Assembly (NCBI GenBank): GCA_023435505.1
Contig: JAEYRR010000283.1
Span: forward strand, 1-9,184
Reading direction: 5' to 3'
Source of the DNA: Bacillota bacterium
GTDB lineage: Bacteria > Bacillota > Clostridia > Lachnospirales > Lachnospiraceae
Length of the DNA stretch: 9,184 nt
Shown: positions 1 through 5,767 of the stretch, in pieces
Numbering within the stretch: the stretch's first letter is position 1
Layout: each line of letters starts with the position of its first letter
The notes under the pieces: generated by a model
What the model saw: only the letters and a program-made list of their open reading frames with translations
Databases searched by the model: none
What the model was told of the DNA's origin: nothing
Position numbers and translations under genes: made by a program

Positions 1-10
1 TATTATTCGT

Positions 11-16
11 CTCCTT
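11..16 (-). promoter_or_regulatory. Ribosome binding site of the off-window glmS gene
   Basis: On the minus strand AAGGAG is followed by ACGAATAATA and then the window ends. If the next bases are TG, an ATG would begin at base 1 with 9 nt spacing, which is ideal. The upstream glmS ribozyme makes glmS (glutamine-fructose-6-phosphate aminotransferase) the expected gene. No codon of it is visible, so the gene is inferred and only the site is seen. Confidence 0.6.
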
Positions 17-31
17 ACGATTATTTAGTAA

Positions 32-110
32 CTCGGGCTGTAATAAGTAAACAAAGAAGAGCTAGTGCTAAAACACTAACATAACTCTATTGCTATTAGG
101 ATTCCCCGAG
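32..110 (-). other. Structured part of the glmS leader downstream of the ribozyme
   Basis: In the minus-strand transcript CTCGGG (110 to 105) can pair with CCCGAG (37 to 32). This closes a domain containing a 7-bp hairpin: GTTAGTG (80 to 74) with CACTAGC (67 to 61), one G-U pair and a 6-nt loop, extended by AGA/TCT across a bulge. Shorter hairpins lie upstream, such as ATTTTT/AAAAAT near 115-135 and ATAGG/CCTAT. The ribosome binding site lies just beyond the closing helix. This is seen only as complementarity. I recognise no known riboswitch class, and it could be chance folding of an AT-rich leader. Confidence 0.35.
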
Positions 111-220
111 ATTAATTTTTATTGCAACAAAAATAGGAGCAATCTGGAAATTCTGCCTATCTATTCGTAAATATTACTTAAAATAGCACAGTAATTGCCA
201 ATTGCCTTTTCTTGATTATA

Positions 221-358
221 GGAACTTGTGGGTCAGTTACCTGACGCTTTCGTCCGTATATACGCATTCAAGAAGATACGAGAGAGTATCCGCCGAATTT
301 TCGATGACTCTCTACCTCGTCAACCTCCAAACTTCGTCCCAATGGAGGTACTGGCGCT
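221..358 (-). promoter_or_regulatory. glmS ribozyme (glucosamine-6-phosphate riboswitch)
   Basis: The minus strand carries the conserved glmS ribozyme core in order. AGCGCC has its cleavage site between A at 358 and G at 357. Stem P1 is ACCTCCA/TGGAGGT (349-343 with 329-323). The strand GACGAGG follows at 321-315. Stem P2 is AGAGAGT/ACTCTCT (313-307 with 287-281), enclosing ATCGA and TTCGGCGGAT (297-288). P3 is CGTAT/ATACG. P4 is GTCAG/CTGAC capped by a GTAA tetraloop (245-232). P4.1 is GGAC with GTTCC, ending near 221. In the known family, glucosamine-6-phosphate acts as a cofactor for self-cleavage of the mRNA leader, and in Bacillus the downstream glmS message is then degraded. The 137-nt size and every core block fit the family. 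Its gene should lie left of the window. Confidence 0.93.
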
Positions 359-521
359 AATTTTATCACTTGAGGACATTGCATAAAGTAGATTGCAATG
401 TGGGTCAACTGAAGACATTTCTGTCAAGGGGAAGTTCCCTAATTTTGATAATCTGATGGGAACAGACTATCCTAATTCACTCCTTTGTTATAATTATATG
501 TTAGCCACTGATTAAGTGACA
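359..521 (-). other. Upstream leader of the glmS transcript, with small hairpins
   Basis: This is the stretch between the predicted start of transcription (about 520) and the ribozyme cleavage site. It would be released as a 5' fragment of about 160 nt. Visible inverted repeats are GTTCCC/GGGAAC (434-439 with 458-463), GACA-GAAA-TGTC with a GNRA loop (414-425), and ACATTGC/GCAATGT (376-382 with 395-401). None is followed by a T tract, so none is a clear terminator. A second, weak promoter-like pair (TTGACC at 408-403, 17 bp, TATGCA at 385-380) overlaps the last repeat. I see no small ORF with a ribosome binding site. Confidence 0.35.
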
Positions 522-522
522 C

Positions 523-555
523 TGACATTCTAACAAAGTAATGTTAGAATGTCAA
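523..555 (-). promoter_or_regulatory. Palindromic promoter/operator for the glmS leader
   Basis: A perfect inverted repeat, TGACATTCTAACA, 6 nt, TGTTAGAATGTCA (523-535 and 542-554), contains a near-consensus sigma-A promoter on the minus strand: TTGACA (555-550), 17 bp, TAGAAT (532-527). Transcription would start near 520 and read into the glmS ribozyme. Because the element is symmetric, the plus strand also reads CTGACA, 17 bp, TAGAAT (522-550), pointing antisense into the phosphodiesterase gene. The hairpin lies 22 nt after that gene's stop and could slow or end its transcription, but it has no T tract. Promoter with overlapping operator is my preferred reading. Confidence 0.6.
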
Positions 556-576
556 TGTGTGTAAATTCTATTTGGA

Positions 577-2319
577 CTAAAGAGTCTCCTGAGTGTTTAA
601 TTCAGTCAGCAGTTTTTGCATATCATCTTTTGACATTGGTTTTCCCCATAAGAATCCTTGGATGAATTGGCACCCTTTTTCTTTTAGGTAATTTAGCTGA
701 TGCTCTGTCTCAATTCCTTCTGCTACAGTAATAAGAGATTGCTTTTGGGCAATAGCAATAATGGACTCTACCAGATTATCTTTGCTTTCTTTTCCTATAT
801 TGGCTATAAATGATCGGTCAATCTTAAGGATGTCTAGAGGAAGTAGCTGTAGATAGCTTAAGGAAGCATACTCTGTACCAAAATCATCCAGTGCAAGATG
901 TATACCCATCTGTTTTAATTCATTTAGAATGCTAATTACTGTCTCTTTTGAGGTAATTAAGACAGTTTCAGTTATTTCAAATTCTAAAAGTTCAGGCGGA
1001 AACCCTGTAGTTTCAAGTATGTCAGTTACAGTATCTATAAATGAGTTTTCTAACAACTGAATGGCACTTATATTGACAGAAAGAACAAGTTCTATTTTGA
1101 ATTCCTGTAAGATATTTAGAAAGGATTCACATGCCTTTTCCATTACCCATTTTCCAATTGGAATAATCGTACCTGTTTCTTCGGCAATTGGAATAAAGGT
1201 AGACGGTGGTATTAAACCGAGTGCAGGATTATTCCATCTGAGAAGAACCTCGAAGCCGCGTAACTGTTTTGTGTCACAGCTATACTGTGGTTGATAAACT
1301 AAGTATAGTTCGTCATTATGAATAGCTTCCTGTAAAGCATTTTCAATTTCTGTCTTAAATATAAGCTGCTCATATAAGCTGTGATTAAAGAAACAGATAC
1401 GGTTGTCTGAATCTTTTTTGGCTTCGTAGCATGCAGTATCAGCGTAGTTAAGTAACTGTTCTGTCTTAGTATCATGATCCGGGAAAATACTTATACCAAA
1501 ATTACAGTTTAGATAAAAGGAGTTTTGATTACAAGTTATTTTATGGGATAACTCTTGCTTAAAAAGAAGGACATAATCTATCAGTTCCTCCTTACTAAGA
1601 GGACGCTTTACAAGAACAATAAATTCATCATTATCCATACGACCTGCTAAATCCAAGGGATGGGTAATAGAGTTTAGATGGTCGGCAAAGATCTTTAATT
1701 CCTTCTCTCCTCTGGTATGTCCTAAGTAATCTCGAAGGACACGGTAGTTATCGATGTCAATACGTATTATGGAAAATGAGTCACTATCAGAGTTTGCATG
1801 TTCAGTTATCGTATTTAACTCTGAGAGAATTCTATTTTTATTAGGAAGATTGGTTAGGGAATCATAGTAGGCAATCTTATTTAAGATACTTTTCTGATTT
1901 TCCAGTAGTTTATTTTTTTTCTGTAAGTTCTTTTGATTGTAATGAAGCAAAGCACAGGTGATATATCCAATTGTAATCATAATGAGACCAGTGTAGAAAC
2001 TGTTATCTACAATTTTAGAAGCGGTTAGGAGCGTATATATTACATAAGCTATGTAAAGCCCGCTTGAAGTAATAAAACCTTTCGTGGAATAGAATAAGGT
2101 TAACAAAATAAGAGTGATCATTAGCATACTGATCATCATGCCACAGAAGGCTGACCGCTGAAACTCTAAAAAAAACAATGGAACAGTATCCATTTGCATG
2201 CGACTGACATAAACAATGGTAGCTACAATGAAAATGTCCAAAAGAATCAGAACAAGGTATAGTAAATTAGCCAAATATTTATTTAGGGTTAGCTTTTGTT
2301 TGATTGTGTTATCGCTCAT
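577..2319 (-). CDS. Membrane GGDEF-EAL protein, probable cyclic-di-GMP phosphodiesterase
   Basis: This 580-aa protein probably degrades the second messenger cyclic di-GMP at the cytoplasmic membrane. Four hydrophobic segments lie at about 17-39, 58-78, 87-103 and 108-126, followed by a lysine-rich linker. A GGDEF domain spans about 145-312, but its signature reads DNDEF (229-233), and the inhibitory-site RxxD position reads HPLD (220-223). Cyclase activity is therefore unlikely, though it may bind GTP as a regulator. The EAL domain (about 322-570) keeps the residues expected for catalysis: EVLLRW (E357, R361), N416 in SVNIS, E448 in EITET, DDFG (D478, D479), K499 in KIDRSF, AEGIE (E534, E537) and QGF (Q554). 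The ATG is preceded by GGGAGG 6 nt away (2326-2331). The gene stands alone behind a sigma-D-like promoter. No periplasmic sensor domain is apparent. The family is certain and the activity is inferred from motifs. Confidence 0.93.
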   Translation of the reverse strand: MSDNTIKQKLTLNKYLANLLYLVLILLDIFIVATIVYVSRMQMDTVPLFFLEFQRSAFCGMMISMLMITLILLTLFYSTKGFITSSGLYIAYVIYTLLTASKIVDNSFYTGLIMITIGYITCALLHYNQKNLQKKNKLLENQKSILNKIAYYDSLTNLPNKNRILSELNTITEHANSDSDSFSIIRIDIDNYRVLRDYLGHTRGEKELKIFADHLNSITHPLDLAGRMDNDEFIVLVKRPLSKEELIDYVLLFKQELSHKITCNQNSFYLNCNFGISIFPDHDTKTEQLLNYADTACYEAKKDSDNRICFFNHSLYEQLIFKTEIENALQEAIHNDELYLVYQPQYSCDTKQLRGFEVLLRWNNPALGLIPPSTFIPIAEETGTIIPIGKWVMEKACESFLNILQEFKIELVLSVNISAIQLLENSFIDTVTDILETTGFPPELLEFEITETVLITSKETVISILNELKQMGIHLALDDFGTEYASLSYLQLLPLDILKIDRSFIANIGKESKDNLVESIIAIAQKQSLITVAEGIETEHQLNYLKEKGCQFIQGFLWGKPMSKDDMQKLLTELNTQETL

Positions 2320-2360
2320 ATACTTCCTCCCATCAAATAATGTAAATTTGTTCCTTTTTT

Positions 2361-2387
2361 ATATCGACCAATTGTGATAAAAAATTA
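2361..2387 (-). promoter_or_regulatory. Sigma-D (sigma-28)-like promoter of the phosphodiesterase gene
   Basis: On the minus strand TAAT (2387-2384) is followed by 15 bp and GTCGATAT (2368-2361). The Bacillus sigma-D consensus is TAAA, 15 bp, GCCGATAT, so this matches 3 of 4 and 7 of 8 positions at the preferred spacing. Transcription would start near 2354, about 35 nt before the ATG, leaving room for the ribosome binding site. No convincing sigma-A -35 is present here. A promoter of this type would tie the gene to flagellar or motility regulation. Confidence 0.5.
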
Positions 2388-2417
2388 AGCAAATAGTAAC
2401 CTCAACAGGAATATTGT

Positions 2418-2468
2418 AAAAAAAAACCTATTCGCTAGATTATTTTTACTTAGCGAATAGGTTTTTTT
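2418..2468 (-). terminator. Intrinsic terminator of the two-component operon, possibly bidirectional
   Basis: The hairpin CCTATTCGCTA (2427-2437) / TAGCGAATAGG (2451-2461) is flanked by nine A's on the left and seven T's on the right. Read on the minus strand it ends in a nine-T tract (2426-2418), shortly after the histidine kinase stop codon. The A/T flanks extend the stem to about 18 bp. The seven T's on the plus strand mean it could also stop transcription in that direction. It insulates the kinase operon from the phosphodiesterase promoter. Confidence 0.92.
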
Positions 2469-2471
2469 GTA

Positions 2472-4748
2472 CTATTTTTCTATTTCTACACTTTTCTGCT
2501 CGATATGAGTTGATAATGGGAATCGTACTGTTACTTTAAATAAATCTCCATCAACTTCAATTCCAATCATTCCGCCTTGGGCTTCTGTAAGTCCTTTGGC
2601 AATTGCAAGACCGAGACCTGAGCCTTCTGTGTTTCTTGACAGATCCCCTCTTACAAACCGTTCAAAGAGTTGGTCTCCCTGATAGCTAATCTCTGTATGA
2701 GAAATATTCTTGATCGTAACCACAGCTTCCTTGTCGGTTTTTGATACCATCATATAAACTCTCGTATTGGACATAGCATACTTTGTAATATTACCAAAGA
2801 GGTTTTCAAACACACGATAGGTCTTCTCGCTATCTAAGGTACAGATCGCTTGATCCACTTGATAATCTGTCTTTACCTGAAGAGAGGCTTCCGTAAGTTT
2901 ATCCTCAAACTCCACTAATATCTCTTTTAGTAATGTTACCAAATCAATATTCTGGTAGGACAATACAAGGCTCTTACTTGTGGTTTTGCTCATCTCAAAC
3001 AAATCTTCAATTAATACCTTTAACCTTTGGGACTTTGCATCTAAGATTGCAATATATTCAGCCCGTTCCTCCTCTGTGAGAGAGTTATTTTTGAGTAAAT
3101 CTACATAGGTGATAATGGAAGTTAACGGTGTTTTTAGGTCATGAGAGACATTGGTAATGAGCTCGGTCTTCATGTTCTGGCTCTTCACTTCTTCCTCTAC
3201 CGCATGCTTTAATCCTTCTCGCAAACGATTCATCTCATCACGAACTGGGTTAAACACACTCATTTCCTCTTCAATGGAGGTATCTAACTCCCCAGTAGTA
3301 ATATTTTTTGCAGCATTCAGTAAGGAAGTATAATGATCTTTTACGACTTTATATTTTCTAAGAAGTACAACAGCTATTAGTATATGGTACAGTATGGCAA
3401 ATGGGATTCCAATAAACCACATGCAACATAAACCGACCGTAATGATTGTATGGATTCCTAATAGGAGAATGATTTTCTTTACTCCCCTTTCACTAAAATC
3501 CAAGCTGGTTATCACATGGTAACACTTCTTTATTTTTCGTATTACAAAGATGATACTTCTCACTAACAGGCTTCTATTTTTTAGATAGGAGAACACTCCC
3601 TCATGGAAGATGTGTTTAAGTAGTACTACAGACAGATATGCTGCACTTAAACTCAAGAAAAAGCCTGCTAGCTTTACTCCATTTTGAAAGTTTGGATGGG
3701 AACTAAATGCTAGATCTGCTATGGTATAGGATGAGTCATAAAATACCCACACACTATACACTGTGACACAATAAGCCACAACTCCTGCAAGACATAAAAG
3801 ACCTAGTATAACTTCTATGTTCCAACGTAAGAGTTCTCTAGCGAAAACCCCATTTTTTGCGAATTTATATGGCATGAGGAAAGCGAGCAAAGCAAACGCA
3901 GCCATTGCACCGAGTAAGATGTAAAGAAGAGAACTGCTTACAGAGTATTTCATTTGATACTGCTGATATGCAATGATTTCACTTATTCCATCTGAATATT
4001 TTAATTCCTTCGGTATCCCATAGATAAATGTCATATTTTTTATTGGCTTGATTAGATTATGTTCCGGTAAATGAGGATTCTGTGGTGGTCTTGTAAAAGT
4101 ACTGTCTCCGGACTCTTCATAATCATTGTTACCACTTTCCTCAAGCCGATCAATCAGTTCATTTTGTCGGACTCTTTCTGCCTCTTCCAGTTCATGCTCA
4201 AAAAAGTAAGGGTCCTCACCTCGTACATAGTCGATGCTAACACTTCCGTTTTCATCATACTTTATTATAGCTAAAAACTGATACTCTAATAGCTCTTTTT
4301 TAGGGTCCGTTGCCGTAAGTAAGACATCTAATTCTTCCTGATTTGTTATATTTTGTTTACTAGATGGCTCATATACATAATACTGTAAATTCTTATAAAA
4401 CTCGAGTAAATCGGTCTGAAGATAATCAGCAAACACTCTTTTAATATATTCTTTGTCTTGCTCTGCTACATTAGACAGGTCTAAGAAGGAGTCATTTTCT
4501 TTATTCTCTTCCTTAGACAAAAGCTTAACCGCATTGATAAAACTAAAGTTCTCAAGATTCCGAACAAAATAGTCATTTTCGAATAAATCTTCTCCATAAG
4601 CTTTTTTATCATCCATCTGCTTTATGATTTTCGGAACACCTTCATATAATGCTAGGGTACCGATTGCCAGTAGGAGAACTACTAAGATGGTAACCAAATA
4701 ATTTGGTTTTCTTTGCACTTCTGATGTAATATTATTTTTCACTTTCAA
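2472..4748 (-). CDS. Large membrane sensor histidine kinase of a two-component system
   Basis: This 758-aa sensor kinase should autophosphorylate and pass phosphate to the regulator encoded just upstream. A first membrane segment (about 17-35) is followed by an extracytoplasmic region of roughly 235 residues (36-270) with an acidic helical stretch (183-215) and a Pro-rich stretch (220-235). Five more hydrophobic segments lie near 272-293, 311-334, 357-379, 426-446 and 448-466. A HAMP-like linker then leads to the kinase core. The H box is HDLKTPLTS with phosphoacceptor H536. The N box is around ENLFGNITKYAM (N649, N653), the F box is LFERFVRGD (694-702), and the G2 box is GSGLGLAIAKGL (709-720). 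The usual DxGxG G1 box is replaced by KNIS (680-683), which I recall from VanS-like clostridial kinases. The gene starts with TTG and overlaps the regulator gene by 17 bp, so the two are translationally coupled. No recognised ligand domain is visible, and the signal is unknown. Confidence 0.93.
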   Translation of the reverse strand: MKVKNNITSEVQRKPNYLVTILVVLLLAIGTLALYEGVPKIIKQMDDKKAYGEDLFENDYFVRNLENFSFINAVKLLSKEENKENDSFLDLSNVAEQDKEYIKRVFADYLQTDLLEFYKNLQYYVYEPSSKQNITNQEELDVLLTATDPKKELLEYQFLAIIKYDENGSVSIDYVRGEDPYFFEHELEEAERVRQNELIDRLEESGNNDYEESGDSTFTRPPQNPHLPEHNLIKPIKNMTFIYGIPKELKYSDGISEIIAYQQYQMKYSVSSSLLYILLGAMAAFALLAFLMPYKFAKNGVFARELLRWNIEVILGLLCLAGVVAYCVTVYSVWVFYDSSYTIADLAFSSHPNFQNGVKLAGFFLSLSAAYLSVVLLKHIFHEGVFSYLKNRSLLVRSIIFVIRKIKKCYHVITSLDFSERGVKKIILLLGIHTIITVGLCCMWFIGIPFAILYHILIAVVLLRKYKVVKDHYTSLLNAAKNITTGELDTSIEEEMSVFNPVRDEMNRLREGLKHAVEEEVKSQNMKTELITNVSHDLKTPLTSIITYVDLLKNNSLTEEERAEYIAILDAKSQRLKVLIEDLFEMSKTTSKSLVLSYQNIDLVTLLKEILVEFEDKLTEASLQVKTDYQVDQAICTLDSEKTYRVFENLFGNITKYAMSNTRVYMMVSKTDKEAVVTIKNISHTEISYQGDQLFERFVRGDLSRNTEGSGLGLAIAKGLTEAQGGMIGIEVDGDLFKVTVRFPLSTHIEQKSVEIEK

Positions 4749-5439
4749 TTTTATATCCTACCCCCCACACAACTTTTAGATATCTTGGCTGTTTTGGATT
4801 GATTTCAATCTTTTCTCGGATTCGTCTGATATGCACCATAATGGTATCTGTATTCACAGGAATCTCATTCCATACCTTTTCATAAATCTCGTCCGCAGAA
4901 AACACTCGATTGGGATGCTTCATAAGAAGATGTAAGATCTTGAATTCCAGGGGTGTTAGCTTTACAGGTGAACCATCCACCGTTAGCTCCATGCTGTCCA
5001 CATTTAATTCTAGCCCACCGATTTGAAATACATTGGTTAAGGAAACGGCCTGATCTACAAGAGACAGATATCTCTCATACCTTCTCAAATGAGAATTTAC
5101 CCTTGCAATTAATTCAATTGGCTGAAATGGTTTTGTCATATAATCATCTGCACCAATATTTAATCCTGTCACCTTGTCCATATCCTCTGACTTAGCAGAT
5201 AGCATAATCACGGGAAAATCATACATTTGGCGAAGCTTCATTACCATGGTGATCCCATCCATCTTTGGCATCATAATATCCACGATTGCCAAATGAATTG
5301 TCTCCCGATTAAGGATTTCTAGCCCCTCCAACCCATTATAGGCTTTATAGACGTGATATCCTTGATTGGTTAGATAGATTCCTATTCCTTCTGCAATTTC
5401 CTTTTCATCTTCCACAATTAAAATGTTAAATGCTTTCAT
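4732..5439 (-). CDS. OmpR/PhoB-family (VanR-like) response regulator
   Basis: This 235-aa cytoplasmic transcription factor would be phosphorylated by the overlapping histidine kinase. The receiver domain (about 4-118) has the acidic pair E10/D11, phosphoacceptor D54 in VDIMMPKMDG, S81 in IMLSAK and K103 in TKPF. The winged-helix DNA-binding domain spans about 137-232, with LTPLEFKILHLL (161-172), a recognition region around TDTIMVHIRRIREKIE (197-212) and the typical end VWGVGYKIE. Length and arrangement are normal for the family. The ATG follows AGGAAGG at 7 nt (5447-5453). It is the first gene of a two-gene operon. The receiver and C-terminus look most like VanR among the regulators I know, but the absence of van genes means vancomycin resistance should not be assumed. 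Targets are unknown, and autoregulation is plausible given repeats in its leader. Confidence 0.95.
   Translation of the reverse strand: MKAFNILIVEDEKEIAEGIGIYLTNQGYHVYKAYNGLEGLEILNRETIHLAIVDIMMPKMDGITMVMKLRQMYDFPVIMLSAKSEDMDKVTGLNIGADDYMTKPFQPIELIARVNSHLRRYERYLSLVDQAVSLTNVFQIGGLELNVDSMELTVDGSPVKLTPLEFKILHLLMKHPNRVFSADEIYEKVWNEIPVNTDTIMVHIRRIREKIEINPKQPRYLKVVWGVGYKIESEK
4756..4759 (-). promoter_or_regulatory. Ribosome binding site deciding the TTG start of the kinase
   Basis: On the minus strand AGGA lies 7 nt before TTG (4748-4746) and 13 nt before an in-frame GTG (4742-4740). The spacing favours TTG. No ATG precedes the first membrane segment in this frame. The site lies inside the end of the response regulator gene. 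Confidence 0.55.
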
Positions 5440-5484
5440 CTCCAGACCTTCCTACTCACTTGATTTCCTTCTTAAACTATGGTG

Positions 5485-5518
5485 CATCCTACCTTAACAG
5501 GCATCCTAAAACAACCTA
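5485..5518 (-). repeat. Three TAGGWTG repeats in the regulator leader
   Basis: On the minus strand TAGGTTG (5518-5512), TAGGATG (5508-5502) and TAGGATG (5491-5485) occur as direct repeats, with starts 10 and 17 bp apart. Direct repeats near a promoter are a common form of OmpR/PhoB-type binding site. These lie downstream of the predicted -10, where binding would repress. They could also be chance. Confidence 0.35.
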
Positions 5519-5563
5519 TCCATCTTTGCTGTATCTGTACTTTATTTCTCAGTTACAAGACAT

Positions 5564-5569
5564 ATTATA
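5564..5569 (-). promoter_or_regulatory. Probable -10 box of the two-component operon
   Basis: A perfect TATAAT (5569-5564) lies about 125 nt upstream of the regulator ATG on the minus strand. The hexamer 17 bp upstream (AAGAAA) is a poor -35, so the promoter may need an activator. A second candidate -10, TATAAA (5597-5592), sits at the edge of the 19-bp inverted repeat. Confidence 0.45.
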
Positions 5570-5598
5570 GCCCCTTACGGTTCTAATTTCTTTTATAC

Positions 5599-5644
5599 AA
5601 AGTGAAAGGATTTCTTAAAAATCTGTAAGAAATCCTTTCACTTT
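5599..5644. repeat. Perfect 19-bp inverted repeat between argG and the regulator promoter
   Basis: AAAGTGAAAGGATTTCTTA (5599-5617) and its exact complement (5626-5644) are separated by 8 nt. Neither side is followed by a real T tract, so it is a poor intrinsic terminator. It sits just upstream of the operon's predicted -10. It could be an operator, a factor-dependent terminator or a remnant of a small mobile repeat. The remaining bases to the argG terminator (5645-5728) show nothing I recognise. Confidence 0.6.
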
Positions 5645-5728
5645 CATTCTAGTATAAACACCCTAAAACATTCATTGTTTCCTCTATCATAAACCATGAG
5701 GGGTAACCTTTGCAAGAAAACTCGTGCC

Positions 5729-5761
5729 AAAATAAAAAGGGGCTGTAAAAAACAGCCCCTT
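5729..5761 (-). terminator. Intrinsic terminator of argG
   Basis: On the minus strand AAGGGGCTGT (5761-5752), a five-T loop and ACAGCCCCTT (5746-5737) form a 10-bp GC-rich stem, followed by TTTATTTT. It starts 7 nt after the argG stop codon, which makes argG a single-gene transcript. Confidence 0.95.
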
Positions 5762-5767
5762 GTAAAA

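Noticed and set aside
448..475. Group I intron-like core string (AACAGACTATCC) on the plus strand
   Set aside because: There is no matching partner strand or other intron core elements. The region is better explained as the minus-strand glmS leader.
523..554. Inverted repeat as intrinsic terminator of the phosphodiesterase gene
   Set aside because: The stem is AT-rich and no T tract follows on the minus strand. The promoter match inside it is a better explanation, though both roles are possible.
1061..1294. Plus-strand open frame inside the phosphodiesterase gene
   Set aside because: It lies fully antisense to a well-supported gene, and its sequence resembles no known protein. The same holds for open frames at 3151-3333, 4071-4274, 4953-5195 and 6144-6383.
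4732..5439. Reading the two-component pair as VanR/VanS vancomycin resistance
   Set aside because: The regulator is VanR-like, but the kinase is about twice the length of VanS, with extra membrane segments, and no vanH, vanA or vanX-type gene is present.
5693..5767. Short plus-strand frame starting at the ATG near 5697
   Set aside because: It has no ribosome binding site and runs through the argG terminator hairpin into the antisense strand of argG.
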